Of a stretch of DNA of 64,000 bases, positions 25,671 through 35,237 are shown one piece after another (the stretch's first letter is position 1; each line of letters begins with the position of its first letter). This DNA is from Gammaproteobacteria bacterium. GTDB lineage: Bacteria; Pseudomonadota; Gammaproteobacteria; Xanthomonadales; Xanthomonadaceae. The position numbers and the translations under genes are program-made. The stretch is taken from assembly GCA_025352045.1 (NCBI GenBank), contig JANXUD010000092.1, forward strand, positions 1 through 64,000, given 5' to 3'. Under the pieces are notes generated by a model that was not told the origin of the DNA, searched no databases, and saw only the letters and a list, made by a program, of their open reading frames with translations.

Positions 25671-28238
25671 TCACTCGGTCGAGCCGGCCCGCGCGCGAAT
25701 CCACCGCGCGATCTCGTCCGCCCGCAGCGGGCGGGTCAGGTGATAGCCCTGCGCTTCGTCGCAGCCGTGCTCGCGAAGGGCACGCAGGGACGCCTCCGAT
25801 TCGACGCCCTCGGCAATCACGGTGAGCCCCATCGCGTGGCCCAGGCTGATGATCGCCTGCGTCAGCACGCCGACCTGCACGTCTTCCAGCATCTGGCTGA
25901 CGAAGCTGCGGTCGATCTTCAGTTGCTGTACGGGAAACCGGTGCAGGTACATGAGGTTTGAAAACCCCGTGCCGAAATCGTCGACGGACAGATTGATCCC
26001 GTTGGCCTCGAACGTCGCGAAATTAATGCGCAGGCTCTCGGTGTCGCGCATCAGCGCTGATTCGGTCAGCTCCAGCACCAGGCGCCGTGGTGGCCAGCCT
26101 GTTTCCGCGCAGATCGCCAGCACCTTCGCGGCGAACTGCGGGTCGCGCAGCTGCACCGCCGAGACGTTGACCGCAATGCTGGCGAACTCCAGCCCTTCGG
26201 CCTCCCAGGCGGCGGCCTGGCGGCAGGCTTGCTCCAGAACCCACAGCCCGATCGGCACGATCTCGCCCGTGTCCTCGGCGATGGGGATGAATTCCATCGG
26301 CGAGCGCAGCGCGTCGCCGGGGCGCTGCCAGCGCAACAGCGCCTCGATGCCCACCACCCTGCCGTGCGCGGCCAGCGACACGGTGGGCTGGTACACCAGG
26401 TACAGCTCCTTGCGCGCGATCGCCAGGCGCAGTTCCTGCTCGAGCAAGCCGCGGCGGTGCACGCGTTCGAAGAAGGCATCGTTGTAGAACTGGTAGGTGT
26501 TGCGCCCGGACTCCTTGGCGGCGTACATCGCGGTGTCCGATGCCCGCATCAATGAATCCAGGTCGTTGCTGTTCTCGCTGAGGAAGGCGATGCCGATACT
26601 GCAGCCGACCTGCACGTCGGTCTCCCCGAGGCAGATCGGCTGGCCGACCGCAGCGATGATCTTTTCCGCGACCAGCGCCGCATCCTCCGGCTTGCGGATC
26701 TCGCACAGCATCACCATGAACTCGTCGCCGCCCTGGCGACCGATCAGGTCGCTGCCGCGCAGGCAACTCTTGAGTCGGCCGGACACTTCCTGCAGCAGCT
26801 GGTCCCCGGCGGCGTGGCCGAGCGAATCGTTGACGTACTTGAACCGGTCCAGGTCCACGAACAGCAGGGCCAGCGTCAGGCCGGCGCGCTGGGCGGTGCG
26901 GATCGCGGCGAGCGCGCGCTGGCGGAACAGGAAGCGGTTGGGCAGGCCGGTGAGCATGTCGAAGTGCGCCAGCTGCTCGATCCGCTCGCTGGCCTCGCGC
27001 TCCTCGGTGATGTCCTGGGTCAGGCCGGTGATGCGGGAGGATTTGCCAGCCGCGTGCTCCACCGATGCGGTCAGGCGCAGGACGCTGCGGCGGCCGGACC
27101 GGTTGACGAATTCGACCTCGGCGGTTTCGTCGCTGGTTTCGCCCCGCGACATCCGCTCCACCGCACCACGCAGCCGCGCCTGCGACGCCGGATCGAAACT
27201 CGGCAGCAGGCCCTGCATCGTCACCAGCGCGCCAGGCTCGATGTCGTGGATCCGGTAGTTCTCGTCGGTCCACTGGAACACGCCGCTGTCCACGTCCAGG
27301 TCGAACCCGCCGATCCGCCCCATCGCGGCGATCCGGTCCAGCAGCTGGCTGCGCCAGCGCGCCGCCTCGGTGGCCAGCAGCTCGTCGGTGATGTCATGCA
27401 CCGCGCCGATCAGGCGGTCCACCACGCCGCTGGCGTTGCGCAGCACGTCGGTCACCGTTTCCACCGTGCGCCGCTCGCCGCTGGGACGGATCATCTGCAG
27501 CTCCCGGGTAAAGCGCTGGCCGGTAAGGATCGATTGCTCGGTCATTCCCCGCAGCAGCCGGTAGTCCTCGGGCGAAAACAGGCTGCGCTGGTCGCGCCAG
27601 GGCGGCGGTGCATCCGTGACCGGCCAGCCGGCGATGCGATACATCTCGGCCGACCAGGTGATGCGCCCGCCTGGCAGTTCCATCGACCAGCTGCCGATGT
27701 GGCCGATCCGCTGCGCCTCATCGAGCAACACTTCGCGTTCGCGCAGGCGCTGTTCCAGTTCCTTGTAGTCGGTGATGTCGGTATGCGTGCCGACCACCCG
27801 GCTGGGCAGCCCATCGGGCGTCCAATGGAGCACCTTGCCGCGGTCGAGCACCCAGCGCCAGCCGCCCGACGCGTGGCGCAACCGGTATTCAACCCGGTAG
27901 TAGGGACTGCCGCCCTTTACGTGCTGGGCGATTGCCTGTGCCTGCCGGTCGCGGTCGTCCGGATGCACCAGCGCGAACCAGGCCTCGACCGTTTCGGGAA
28001 CCTCACCCGGCGCGTAGCCGAGCATGGCCAGCGAGCGCGGCGAGCGGAACACCACATCGGTTTCCGCACTCCAGTCCCAGAGCCCGTCCTCGGCATTTTC
28101 CAGCGCGTAGCGCCAACGCGCCGGGTCCGGAACGCCTGCGCCGGGCCCGTCCGCCCCAGCGTGCGCCACCAGCTGGCCCTGCGGATCGATGACGCAACGG
28201 GAGCTGGGTGGTTGGGAAGCGCTCATCTCTGGACTCAT
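25671..28238 (-). CDS. triple-PAS GGDEF-EAL c-di-GMP protein
   Basis: 855 residues and no clear membrane helix. Three PAS/PAC modules (about 40-160, 170-290, 295-415; closing motifs VVGTHTDITDYKE, LIGAVHDITDE and ITGLTQDITEERE). A GGDEF domain follows with intact motif RQGGDEF and upstream DLDRFKYVNDSLGHAAGD. The EAL domain has IEALLRW, LELTES, DDFGTGFSNLMYL, KIDRSFV and IAEGVE all kept. Both synthesis and breakdown of c-di-GMP are therefore possible. It is divergent from a BLUF photoreceptor gene 164 bases away, a pairing known from other bacteria where BLUF controls EAL activity. Confidence 0.93.
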   Translation of the reverse strand: MSPEMSASQPPSSRCVIDPQGQLVAHAGADGPGAGVPDPARWRYALENAEDGLWDWSAETDVVFRSPRSLAMLGYAPGEVPETVEAWFALVHPDDRDRQAQAIAQHVKGGSPYYRVEYRLRHASGGWRWVLDRGKVLHWTPDGLPSRVVGTHTDITDYKELEQRLREREVLLDEAQRIGHIGSWSMELPGGRITWSAEMYRIAGWPVTDAPPPWRDQRSLFSPEDYRLLRGMTEQSILTGQRFTRELQMIRPSGERRTVETVTDVLRNASGVVDRLIGAVHDITDELLATEAARWRSQLLDRIAAMGRIGGFDLDVDSGVFQWTDENYRIHDIEPGALVTMQGLLPSFDPASQARLRGAVERMSRGETSDETAEVEFVNRSGRRSVLRLTASVEHAAGKSSRITGLTQDITEEREASERIEQLAHFDMLTGLPNRFLFRQRALAAIRTAQRAGLTLALLFVDLDRFKYVNDSLGHAAGDQLLQEVSGRLKSCLRGSDLIGRQGGDEFMVMLCEIRKPEDAALVAEKIIAAVGQPICLGETDVQVGCSIGIAFLSENSNDLDSLMRASDTAMYAAKESGRNTYQFYNDAFFERVHRRGLLEQELRLAIARKELYLVYQPTVSLAAHGRVVGIEALLRWQRPGDALRSPMEFIPIAEDTGEIVPIGLWVLEQACRQAAAWEAEGLEFASIAVNVSAVQLRDPQFAAKVLAICAETGWPPRRLVLELTESALMRDTESLRINFATFEANGINLSVDDFGTGFSNLMYLHRFPVQQLKIDRSFVSQMLEDVQVGVLTQAIISLGHAMGLTVIAEGVESEASLRALREHGCDEAQGYHLTRPLRADEIARWIRARAGSTE

Positions 28239-28402
28239 AGTGCACCGCGCCGCGGCTGTCCAGCGGAGCGCGTCACACTATCCCTCAACCGGCCGGGCAA
28301 GGTGGCACTCCCCGGACGCCGCGCCCGGGGACGCCCTGACGCGACCTACACGCGCATCCAACTACATTGCCGGTCCTGCCACCGCAGCCGATCGGACCAC
28401 GC

Positions 28403-28981
28403 ATGGAACCCAACACCAGTTTCATCCGGCTCGTCTACGCCAGCCGGGCCACGTTTCCAACGGGTGCGGACAGCGGCAGCGTGAATGCGGACGTGGCGCG
28501 GATCCTGATGCAGTCACGTCGGAACAATCCGGCCAATGGCCTGGTCGGGGCGCTGTACCTGGCCGAGGGCTGCTTTTTCCAATGCCTCGAAGGCCCTGCC
28601 GAAGCCGTCGACGGACTCTACCGGCGCCTGGGTAGCGATCCGCGCCATCGGGACCTGGCGGTCCTCAGTCGCGAGTCCATCCAGCAACCGTCCTTCTCGA
28701 GCTGGTCGATGAAGTACGTGCCGAACGCGTCCGTCGTGCGGCAACTGCTCGAGCGCCACAGGTTGCGTTCCTTCGATCCTTACAGCTTCGATCCGGCGAC
28801 GCTGTCCGACATGGTCGCACTGTTGCTCAGCGGACCGGACGCCGTGATCGGCGATCGCGCCGAACCACCCCGCCCGGCTGGCACCGGGGACGCGCTGGCC
28901 ATCGCGCGGCGCGCCCAGGTGCTTGCGTCCGTTGCGCTGGTCGGCGCAGTCCTGGCGATCGCCCTGGCAATCGTGTTCTAG
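28403..28981 (+). CDS. BLUF blue-light sensor with C-terminal membrane helix
   Basis: 192 residues. The BLUF flavin-binding domain (about 8-100) has all key residues: Tyr in RLVYASRA, Asn in NNPANGLVGALYLAEG, Gln in CFFQCLEG, and the Trp/Met strand SSWSMKYV. It should bind FAD and sense blue light. After a variable linker it ends in one hydrophobic helix (VLASVALVGAVLAIALAIVF) at the extreme C-terminus, which is unusual for short BLUF proteins and would anchor it in the inner membrane. It is divergent from the PAS-GGDEF-EAL gene. Confidence 0.92.
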   Translation: MEPNTSFIRLVYASRATFPTGADSGSVNADVARILMQSRRNNPANGLVGALYLAEGCFFQCLEGPAEAVDGLYRRLGSDPRHRDLAVLSRESIQQPSFSSWSMKYVPNASVVRQLLERHRLRSFDPYSFDPATLSDMVALLLSGPDAVIGDRAEPPRPAGTGDALAIARRAQVLASVALVGAVLAIALAIVF

Positions 28982-29035
28982 GGGAAGGCGGGCAAGGCTG
29001 CGATAATCGCGGCCCCCTCTCGGAAAGGAAGCGGC

Positions 29036-29995
29036 ATGGCATTGCACCAGGCCTCGGGCCGATGGCGACTGGGACTCGCCCTGGCGCTGGTGACGGCGGC
29101 CTGCTGGTCGACGCTTCCCGTCGCGTTGAAGGTCATGCTCGCCGAGCTCGACCCGTACACGCTCACCTGGGTCCGCTTCGTCATCGCCGGCGGGGTCATG
29201 CTCGCCTGGCTCGCGGCGCGTGCAGGCCTGGGTGGCTTCGCAACGCTCGACCGCAAGCGCTGGGCGCTGCTCGCGCTGGCTGGCGTGCTGCTGATCGGCA
29301 ACTACGTGTTCTACCTGCTGGGCGTGCAGCACAGCACGCCCGGCAATGCGCAGTTGCTGATCCAGATGGCGCCGCTGCTGATGGCCGTGGGCGGGATCGT
29401 GGTGTTCCGCGAGCGCTACCGGCCGGGACAATGGCTCGGCCTGGCCGTGATCGTGGCCGGGCTCTGGCTGTTCTTTCGCGACCAGTCCGGGCACTCGAGC
29501 GCGGGCGGACACGAATACGCGCTTGGCTCGATGATGGTGGTGATGGCCGCGGTGGTGTGGGCCGGCTATGCGCTCATCCAGAAGCAACTGCTCGTGCGCC
29601 TGTCGTCGCCGGCCATCATGCTGTTTATCTACCTGCTGGCCAGCCTGCTTTTGCTGCCGCTTGCGCATCCGGCTGCCCTGCTGCGGCTGGACGGGCTGGG
29701 CTACGCGCTGCTGGCCTTCTGCGCGCTCAATACCCTGGTCGCCTATGGCGCCTTCGCCGAAGCGCTGGTGCACTGGGAGGCCTCGCGCGTGTCGACCGTG
29801 CTGGCCCTGACGCCGCTGCTCAGCCTGGCCATCATTTCCGGCGTCCACGGCCTGTCGCCGCTGTCCGTGGCCGCGGAGTCGGTGGGCACGATTGGCTATG
29901 TCGGCGCGTTGCTGGTGGTGACGGGCTCGGCGATGAGCGCGCTGCTGGGCGCCCGGAAGAGCAAGGTCCAAGATTCCGAGCCGCTCCTCGACTGA
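29036..29995 (+). CDS. EamA/DMT-family exporter, 10 TM
   Basis: 319 residues with ten predicted helices in two EamA repeats (first from LALALVTAACWSTLPVALKVML, second from GSMMVVMAAVVWAGYALIQKQLL). The repeat hallmarks GNYVFYLLGVQHSTPGNAQLLIQMAPLLMAVGGIVVFRER and the matching second-repeat segment are clear. These carriers export amino acids, nucleosides or drugs; the substrate is unknown. AAGGAAGC lies upstream of the ATG. It is preceded by the BLUF gene in the same direction, 54 bases away, so co-transcription is possible. Confidence 0.88.
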   Translation: MALHQASGRWRLGLALALVTAACWSTLPVALKVMLAELDPYTLTWVRFVIAGGVMLAWLAARAGLGGFATLDRKRWALLALAGVLLIGNYVFYLLGVQHSTPGNAQLLIQMAPLLMAVGGIVVFRERYRPGQWLGLAVIVAGLWLFFRDQSGHSSAGGHEYALGSMMVVMAAVVWAGYALIQKQLLVRLSSPAIMLFIYLLASLLLLPLAHPAALLRLDGLGYALLAFCALNTLVAYGAFAEALVHWEASRVSTVLALTPLLSLAIISGVHGLSPLSVAAESVGTIGYVGALLVVTGSAMSALLGARKSKVQDSEPLLD

Positions 29996-30125
29996 CTCCA
30001 GTGCAGGCGCGGGTTAACCGCGCGACAGATCACGGTCGCGCGGCCAGGCTGGCTCCATTCACGCGTGGCACACGTCGCGCGGCCCAACCTGACCCAATGC
30101 CTGCGTGATCGTACGCGGACCCACC

Positions 30126-31415
30126 ATGGACGGCGAGGAGGACTGGGTGCGACCAACGCTCCGCGTTCGCGTGGCATGCCTGCTGTGCCTGGCGCTGACC
30201 GGGACGGCCGCCGCGCAGACGACGACGCCATACATCCCGGCCAGCGCCGCCACGGTGCTCGAGCGGCTGCCGTCCACCAGCGATCCCCGGGTGCGCCAGT
30301 TCGCCGTGCTCAAGTCGCGGGCGCGCGCTGCGCCCAACGATGTCGGCGCCGTGGTCGCCCTGGCCCGCGCCTACGTCGGTTACGGCCGCGACACCGGCGA
30401 CGCGCGCTACCTGGGCCGCGCGCAGGCGGTGATCGGGCCGCTGCTGCTGCGCCGGCCACCGCCGGACGATGCGCTGCTTGTGGCCGCCACCATCTTCCAG
30501 AGCCGGCACCAGTTCATCGAATCGCGCCGCCTGCTTGACGGGCTGGTGCGGCGCCGGCCTGACCATGCGCAAGCCTGGCTGACGCTGTCGTCGGTGGCGC
30601 TGGTGCAGGGCGACATGGCCGTCGGCCGATCGGCCTGCGGGCACCTGCTGCGCAGCGCGGGCGTGCTGGTGACGGCCGGGTGCAGCACGGCCTGGGCGAC
30701 GGTCAATGGCCACGCGAAGGATTCGCTCGACACGCTCGATCGCCTGCTCGCACTGGAACCCAGCGCGCCGCCGGACATCCTCGCCTGGGTGCACGGCTTG
30801 CAGGCCGACGCGGCGCGCTACTCCGGGCAGTCGGCGCGGGCCGAAGCCGAATTCCGCAATGCATTGCTCTACGCGCCCGGCGACAACTTCCTGCTCGCCG
30901 ACTATGCCGATTTCCTGCTCGACGCCGGCCGGCCGGCCGATGCGCTCGCGCTGGTGAAGGACTACTCGCAGTCAGACACCTCGTTCCTGCGCCAGGCGCT
31001 GGCCGAATCGGCGCTCGGCCTGCCAGTCGCGCGCGCGCATGTCGCGACCATGGCCTCGCGATTCCATGACCTGGAACAGCGTGGCGACAGTCGGCTGTAC
31101 GGGCGCGAGGAAGCGCGCTTCGCGCTCGTGTTGCAGCATGACGCGGCGCGCGCGCTGCGCCTGGCGCAGGGCAACTGGACCATCCAGCGTGCGCCCGAGG
31201 ACATCCGCATCTTCCTGGAGGCTGCGCTCGACGCCGGCCAGCCCGCTGCCGCGCGCGGCGTGCTTGCCTACATCGCGCAGACCCGGTTCGAAGACCCGCG
31301 CACGCTGGTGCTTGCGGCAAAGGTGTCGGCGGCGCTCGCGGCCCAGGCCGGAAAATCCGCCGCGCCCGCCGCGTCTGCGGTGAAGTCCGCGCCTGCCGCG
31401 AAGGCCAAGCCATGA
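30126..31415 (+). CDS. periplasmic TPR protein paired with HupE
   Basis: 429 residues. A signal peptide (RVACLLCLALTGTAAAQ) is followed by at least six TPR-like helix pairs (for example PNDVGAVVALARAYVGYGRDTGDARYLGRAQAVI and RAEAEFRNALLYAPGDNFLLADYADFLLDAGRPADAL). The C-terminus is Ala/Lys/Pro-rich. The ATG at 30126 is preferred over the upstream one at 30105. Its stop overlaps the HupE start as ATGA, so the two proteins are made together; a scaffold or assembly role for the HupE-like protein is inferred. Confidence 0.85.
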   Translation: MDGEEDWVRPTLRVRVACLLCLALTGTAAAQTTTPYIPASAATVLERLPSTSDPRVRQFAVLKSRARAAPNDVGAVVALARAYVGYGRDTGDARYLGRAQAVIGPLLLRRPPPDDALLVAATIFQSRHQFIESRRLLDGLVRRRPDHAQAWLTLSSVALVQGDMAVGRSACGHLLRSAGVLVTAGCSTAWATVNGHAKDSLDTLDRLLALEPSAPPDILAWVHGLQADAARYSGQSARAEAEFRNALLYAPGDNFLLADYADFLLDAGRPADALALVKDYSQSDTSFLRQALAESALGLPVARAHVATMASRFHDLEQRGDSRLYGREEARFALVLQHDAARALRLAQGNWTIQRAPEDIRIFLEAALDAGQPAAARGVLAYIAQTRFEDPRTLVLAAKVSAALAAQAGKSAAPAASAVKSAPAAKAKP

Positions 31416-32641
31416 GCCGCGCCCACCGCGCATTGCTGCTGTCGCTCGCGTTTGCGCTGGCCCTGCTGCCCGCCAGCGCCTGGGCACACAAGGAAAGCGA
31501 CGCCTACCTGAGCCTGCGCACCGATGCACGCAACCCGAAGATGCTGCACGGCCAGTTCGACATCGCCCTGCGCGACCTGGCCTTCGTGCTCGACATCGAC
31601 GCCAACCACGACAGCGAGCTGACCTGGGGCGAGGTCCAGGCGCAGCGCGACGCGATCGAGCGCTACGCGCTGGCCGGCGTGCGGGTGAAGGGCGACGGGC
31701 TCGACTGCGTTCTGCATCCCACTGGCCAGCTGGTGAATGCACACAACGATGGCGCCTACGACGTGATCCTGTTCGATGCCCTCTGCGACAAGGAGATCCC
31801 GAACAGGCTGACCCTGCACTACACCCTGTTCCAGGACGTGGATCCCTACCATCGCGGCATCGTCACCATCCGCCACAAGGGCGTCACTGCCAGCGCCGTG
31901 CTCGGCCCGAAGGCCACGGTGGCCACGCTCGACCTGCGCCAGCCCGACTACTGGCAACAGTTCAAGAGCTTCATGGTCAATGGCGTCTGGCACATCTGGA
32001 CCGGGCCGGACCACCTGCTGTTCATCCTGTCGCTGCTGTTGCCGGCGGTGCTGATCCGGCAGTCGCGCATCGCGCTGGCGGCCGGCGCCGGCAGCCTCGC
32101 CGATGCCGCGGCGGACCTTGGCACCGGCTGGCTGCCGGTGCGCAAGCTCTCGCGCGCGATGATCGAGCTGGTCAAGGTCGTGTCCGGGTTCACCGTCTCG
32201 CACTCGGTCACGCTGACCCTGTCGGTGCTGGGGTATGTAAACCTGCCGAGCCGGCTGGTGGAGTCCGGCATCGCGATCTCGATCATCGTCGCGGCGCTCA
32301 ACAACCTGCATCCGATCGTCACGCGTCGTGCCTGGGTCGTGGCCTTCGCCTTTGGTTTCATCCACGGCCTGGGCTTTGCCAGTGCGCTGGCCGGGCTGTC
32401 GCTGCCGCCGGCGGCGATGGCCGCCTCGCTCGGCGGTTTCAGCCTCGGCGTGGAGCTGGGCCAGGAGGCGATCGTGCTGCCCTTCCTGCCCCTGGCCTTC
32501 CTGGTGCGCAGGACGCGGTTTTACCAAGTGGGCGTGGTGCGCTGGGGCTCGTGGGCGATCGTCGCGATCGCCACGCTGTGGCTGGTGCAGCGCGCCTTCG
32601 ACGTGGTGATTCCCTACACCGGCTTCCTCACGCCAGCCTGA
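31412..32641 (+). CDS. HupE/UreJ-family membrane protein with EF-hand-like loop
   Basis: 409 residues. A signal peptide (ALLLSLAFALALLPASAWA) and a periplasmic domain of about 180 residues precede seven or so helices of the HupE/UreJ type. Family motifs are GVWHIWTGPDHLLFILSLLLP, KVVSGFTVSHSVTLTLS and GFIHGLGFASALAGL; the His-rich helices are thought to handle Ni or Co. Near residue 66 the loop DANHDSELTWGE fits the 12-residue EF-hand pattern at positions 1, 3, 5, 8, 9 and 12, suggesting Ca2+ binding. It is translated from an ATGA overlap with the TPR gene. No hydrogenase or urease genes are near. Confidence 0.85.
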   Translation: MSRAHRALLLSLAFALALLPASAWAHKESDAYLSLRTDARNPKMLHGQFDIALRDLAFVLDIDANHDSELTWGEVQAQRDAIERYALAGVRVKGDGLDCVLHPTGQLVNAHNDGAYDVILFDALCDKEIPNRLTLHYTLFQDVDPYHRGIVTIRHKGVTASAVLGPKATVATLDLRQPDYWQQFKSFMVNGVWHIWTGPDHLLFILSLLLPAVLIRQSRIALAAGAGSLADAAADLGTGWLPVRKLSRAMIELVKVVSGFTVSHSVTLTLSVLGYVNLPSRLVESGIAISIIVAALNNLHPIVTRRAWVVAFAFGFIHGLGFASALAGLSLPPAAMAASLGGFSLGVELGQEAIVLPFLPLAFLVRRTRFYQVGVVRWGSWAIVAIATLWLVQRAFDVVIPYTGFLTPA

Positions 32642-32673
32642 GGCGGCCGCGCGCCCGTGCCGCGCCCTCGAAC

Positions 32674-34530
32674 CTAGCCAGAGCGCAGCGCCCAGCCGTC
32701 GCGGCCGGCGCGCTTTGCGTCGTACAACGCCAGGTCCGCCAGTTCGCGCAATGCGCTGGCGCCGGCGACGTCGGCCTGGAAGCCGACGCCGATGCTCGCT
32801 CGTACCGGCAGCCGCGTATCGCCGACCTGCATCGGCTCGGCCATCGCGGCGACGATGCGCGCGGCCACCATCGCGCCGACGCCGGGCGTCGGGGAATATT
32901 CGACCAGCACCACGAACTCGTCGCCGCCCACGCGCGCCACCAGGTCAACGTCATAGACAACCTCGCGAATGCGTTGCGCGAAGGCCCGCAGCACGGCATC
33001 GCCAGCCGCGTGGCCGAAGGAATCGTTGATTTCCTTGAAGCGGTCGACGTCGATGGCAAGCAGGAGCAGGGGCGAATGGTTGCGGTGTGCGCGCACCACA
33101 GCCCGGTCGAGATCCTCTTCGAAATGGCGCCGGTTGGCCAGCCCGGTGAGTGAATCGAAACGCGCCAGCTGCTCCAGGGCGCGCTCGGTCTGCTTGGCCT
33201 GGGTGATGTCGAAACCGAACGAGTAGAAACCGACCACGGACCCGTCGGCGGCGCGGTCGGGGACGTAGTGGGCGCGGTAATCCATCGGCGTCCCGAGCAC
33301 GTCGGTCTGGGCTTCGAACACCTGCGGCTCGCCGCGCAGGGCAGCCGCCATGCGGGGCTCCAGCAGCCTCCAGGTGGCATCGCCCCGCACCTCGCGCAGC
33401 GTGCGTCCCAGCAGGCGCGAGGGATCGCCGCCGACGCTTCGCAGCGCCACCGCGTTGGCATAGGTGAAGCGGCACTGCGTGTCGAAATAGCTGACCATCG
33501 CCGGAACGTTGTCGGTGACCGCCTGCAGCCGCGCCTCGCTCTGGCGCAACTTGCGATCCAGCCAGCGCCGCTCCGTCATCGCCACGGCCGTGGGGATGGC
33601 CAGCAGGCACCCGGCAGCCACATAGACCTGCAACAGCAGCGTTCGCGCGAGCGCCGCGTCGGGAGCCTGCAGGGCGAACTGGCCAAAGTGGTCGAACGCT
33701 GCCGCCGCACTGGTGAGGGTCAGCACCAGGATCCCCCACACGACACCCGCCAGGCCGTGGCGCCAGGTCAGCAGCAGCAGCGGCAGGTAGGCCAGGAACA
33801 GCAGCGGCAGTGCCCGCTGCAGGTCGATGCCGACGCTGACGCCGACCAGCAGTGCGACACAGGCCGCCAGGTCCAGGCGACGGCCCCGCCGACCCAGCAG
33901 GCTTCCACGCATCTGCGCCAGGCACAGCAACAAGGTGCCAACGATCACCATGCCGAGCACGTGGGCGCTGAACCAGGTCAACCAGATCACGTCGTTCGAC
34001 TGCTTGAGCGCTCCGGCCACGACGGGCATCGCCAGCGTCGCCGATACCGCGCAGGCGAGCAGGGTGCCCGTCAGCGCCGCGCGCGAGAGGGGCACCAGCG
34101 CGCCCATGTCGCCGAAGTCCGAGACACGACGCCTGATCCAACCGGCCGCGATCCAGCACTCCACCAGATTGGCCAGCGTCAGTCCCGCCACGACCGCCAG
34201 GGCATTGCCGAGAACGAGGCGCGCGCCGACCTGACCAAGCGCCGACGCCAGGGCCCAACGCAGCCAGCGGCCATTGGGAACCAGCAGCAGCGCGCTGGCG
34301 AGCAAGCCGTTGGACATCCACAGCACGGCGACGCCGCCGTCGATGCGCGTCCACGCCACCGAGGCATAGCTCGTCAGCCCGCTCAACAGCAGGAAGGCGA
34401 GCAGCGCGACCGGTTCGCGTACGGCGGGTCTCGACAGCCCATTGGCTACGCCGGACGCCGCAGTCTCCGGCGAGGGCCGGACTGCGGGGACCACCGAAGG
34501 ATCGGGCAAGGCGGAGTCCACGCGCCCCAT
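32674..34530 (-). CDS. MASE1-PAS-GGDEF diguanylate cyclase
   Basis: 618 residues. Eight or so hydrophobic helices (about 40-310) begin with EPVALLAFLLLSGLTSYASVAW and contain AVLWMSNGLLASALLLVPN, the MASE1 sensory pattern. A PAS domain follows (SEARLQAVTDNVPAMVSYFD to FGFDITQAK). The C-terminal GGDEF domain has intact RVGGDEF and DVDRFKEINDSFGHAAGD, so c-di-GMP synthesis is expected at the inner membrane. There is no EAL domain. It converges on hupE with 32 bases between the stop codons and no clear terminator. Confidence 0.93.
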   Translation of the reverse strand: MGRVDSALPDPSVVPAVRPSPETAASGVANGLSRPAVREPVALLAFLLLSGLTSYASVAWTRIDGGVAVLWMSNGLLASALLLVPNGRWLRWALASALGQVGARLVLGNALAVVAGLTLANLVECWIAAGWIRRRVSDFGDMGALVPLSRAALTGTLLACAVSATLAMPVVAGALKQSNDVIWLTWFSAHVLGMVIVGTLLLCLAQMRGSLLGRRGRRLDLAACVALLVGVSVGIDLQRALPLLFLAYLPLLLLTWRHGLAGVVWGILVLTLTSAAAAFDHFGQFALQAPDAALARTLLLQVYVAAGCLLAIPTAVAMTERRWLDRKLRQSEARLQAVTDNVPAMVSYFDTQCRFTYANAVALRSVGGDPSRLLGRTLREVRGDATWRLLEPRMAAALRGEPQVFEAQTDVLGTPMDYRAHYVPDRAADGSVVGFYSFGFDITQAKQTERALEQLARFDSLTGLANRRHFEEDLDRAVVRAHRNHSPLLLLAIDVDRFKEINDSFGHAAGDAVLRAFAQRIREVVYDVDLVARVGGDEFVVLVEYSPTPGVGAMVAARIVAAMAEPMQVGDTRLPVRASIGVGFQADVAGASALRELADLALYDAKRAGRDGWALRSG

Positions 34531-34556
34531 CCTACGCGCCCGCAGGTGGCTGCCGC

Positions 34557-34586
34557 GGGCGCCCGGTCACAAAAACCCGGGCGCCC
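34557..34586. terminator. hairpin downstream of the PepSY gene
   Basis: Perfect 10-bp stem GGGCGCCCGG / CCGGGCGCCC around a 10-base loop. It lies 21 bases past the stop of the minus-strand PepSY gene and just before the cyclase gene. On the minus strand the loop carries five T residues, but none follow the stem, so it may be a weak or Rho-assisted terminator. Confidence 0.5.
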
Positions 34587-34607
34587 TGCCAGTCATTTAT
34601 GCGCGTT

Positions 34608-35003
34608 TTACTTCTTCTCGGCGGCTTCCTGCTTCTTCTCGTCGGTTTCCTTGGCCGCGTTCTCGACCTGGGTATCGACCACCGTGCCGTCGATCGCGTT
34701 GACGTTCACCTCAGTGATCGTGTGCTTGGCGGTGCGGATGTCGAAGGAATAGATCAGCTTGCCGTTTTCGCGCTCGAGCTCGCCGCTCTTGACCTTGCCC
34801 GGCGCGACCTTGGCCGCGATGGCCTGCGCCTGCTTCATCGAGATCTTGGCTTCCTTGCGCATCGCCGCATTACTGTTCGCCGACGCGTGTCCGGCCATCT
34901 CCGCCTTGGCGGTTTCGGGCTTGGCCGTGGCGCCGCCGGCGGCAAAGGCCGCCATCGGCAGCAGTGCGGCGACCAGGAATCCTGCAATCGTCTTGTTTCG
35001 CAT
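34608..35003 (-). CDS. exported PepSY-domain protein
   Basis: 131 residues. A signal peptide (KTIAGFLVAALLPMAAFA) and a polar spacer are followed by one PepSY domain (SMKQAQAIAAKVAPGKVKSGELERENGKLIYSFDI...ITEVNVNAIDGTVVD). The C-terminal tail is charged (AAKETDEKKQEAAEKK). PepSY domains are found on protease inhibitors and envelope sensors. The ATG at 35003 gives the proper signal peptide. It is divergent from the COG4705 membrane gene 234 bases away; such pairs are common near heavy-metal or envelope-stress loci. Confidence 0.88.
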   Translation of the reverse strand: MRNKTIAGFLVAALLPMAAFAAGGATAKPETAKAEMAGHASANSNAAMRKEAKISMKQAQAIAAKVAPGKVKSGELERENGKLIYSFDIRTAKHTITEVNVNAIDGTVVDTQVENAAKETDEKKQEAAEKK

Positions 35004-35237
35004 GGGTGTGTCCTCGGGAGGGAATGCATCGGTCGTTGCTTTCGGCTTGCCGCGGGTCGAGCCCGGACGGCATGCGAAGCGAGGATGCGCGCCGATGACT
35101 GAACGCACCGAACTGTCGAACGAGCCTGAGCGAAACCACGCTCCGCCCCCTGCTGTCCCTTGTTTCCGCGTCTTTCGCCCACCTTTCGGCACGGGACGAT
35201 CAACGCGACGCAGCTTGCATGCTGTTCAGGAATCCCC

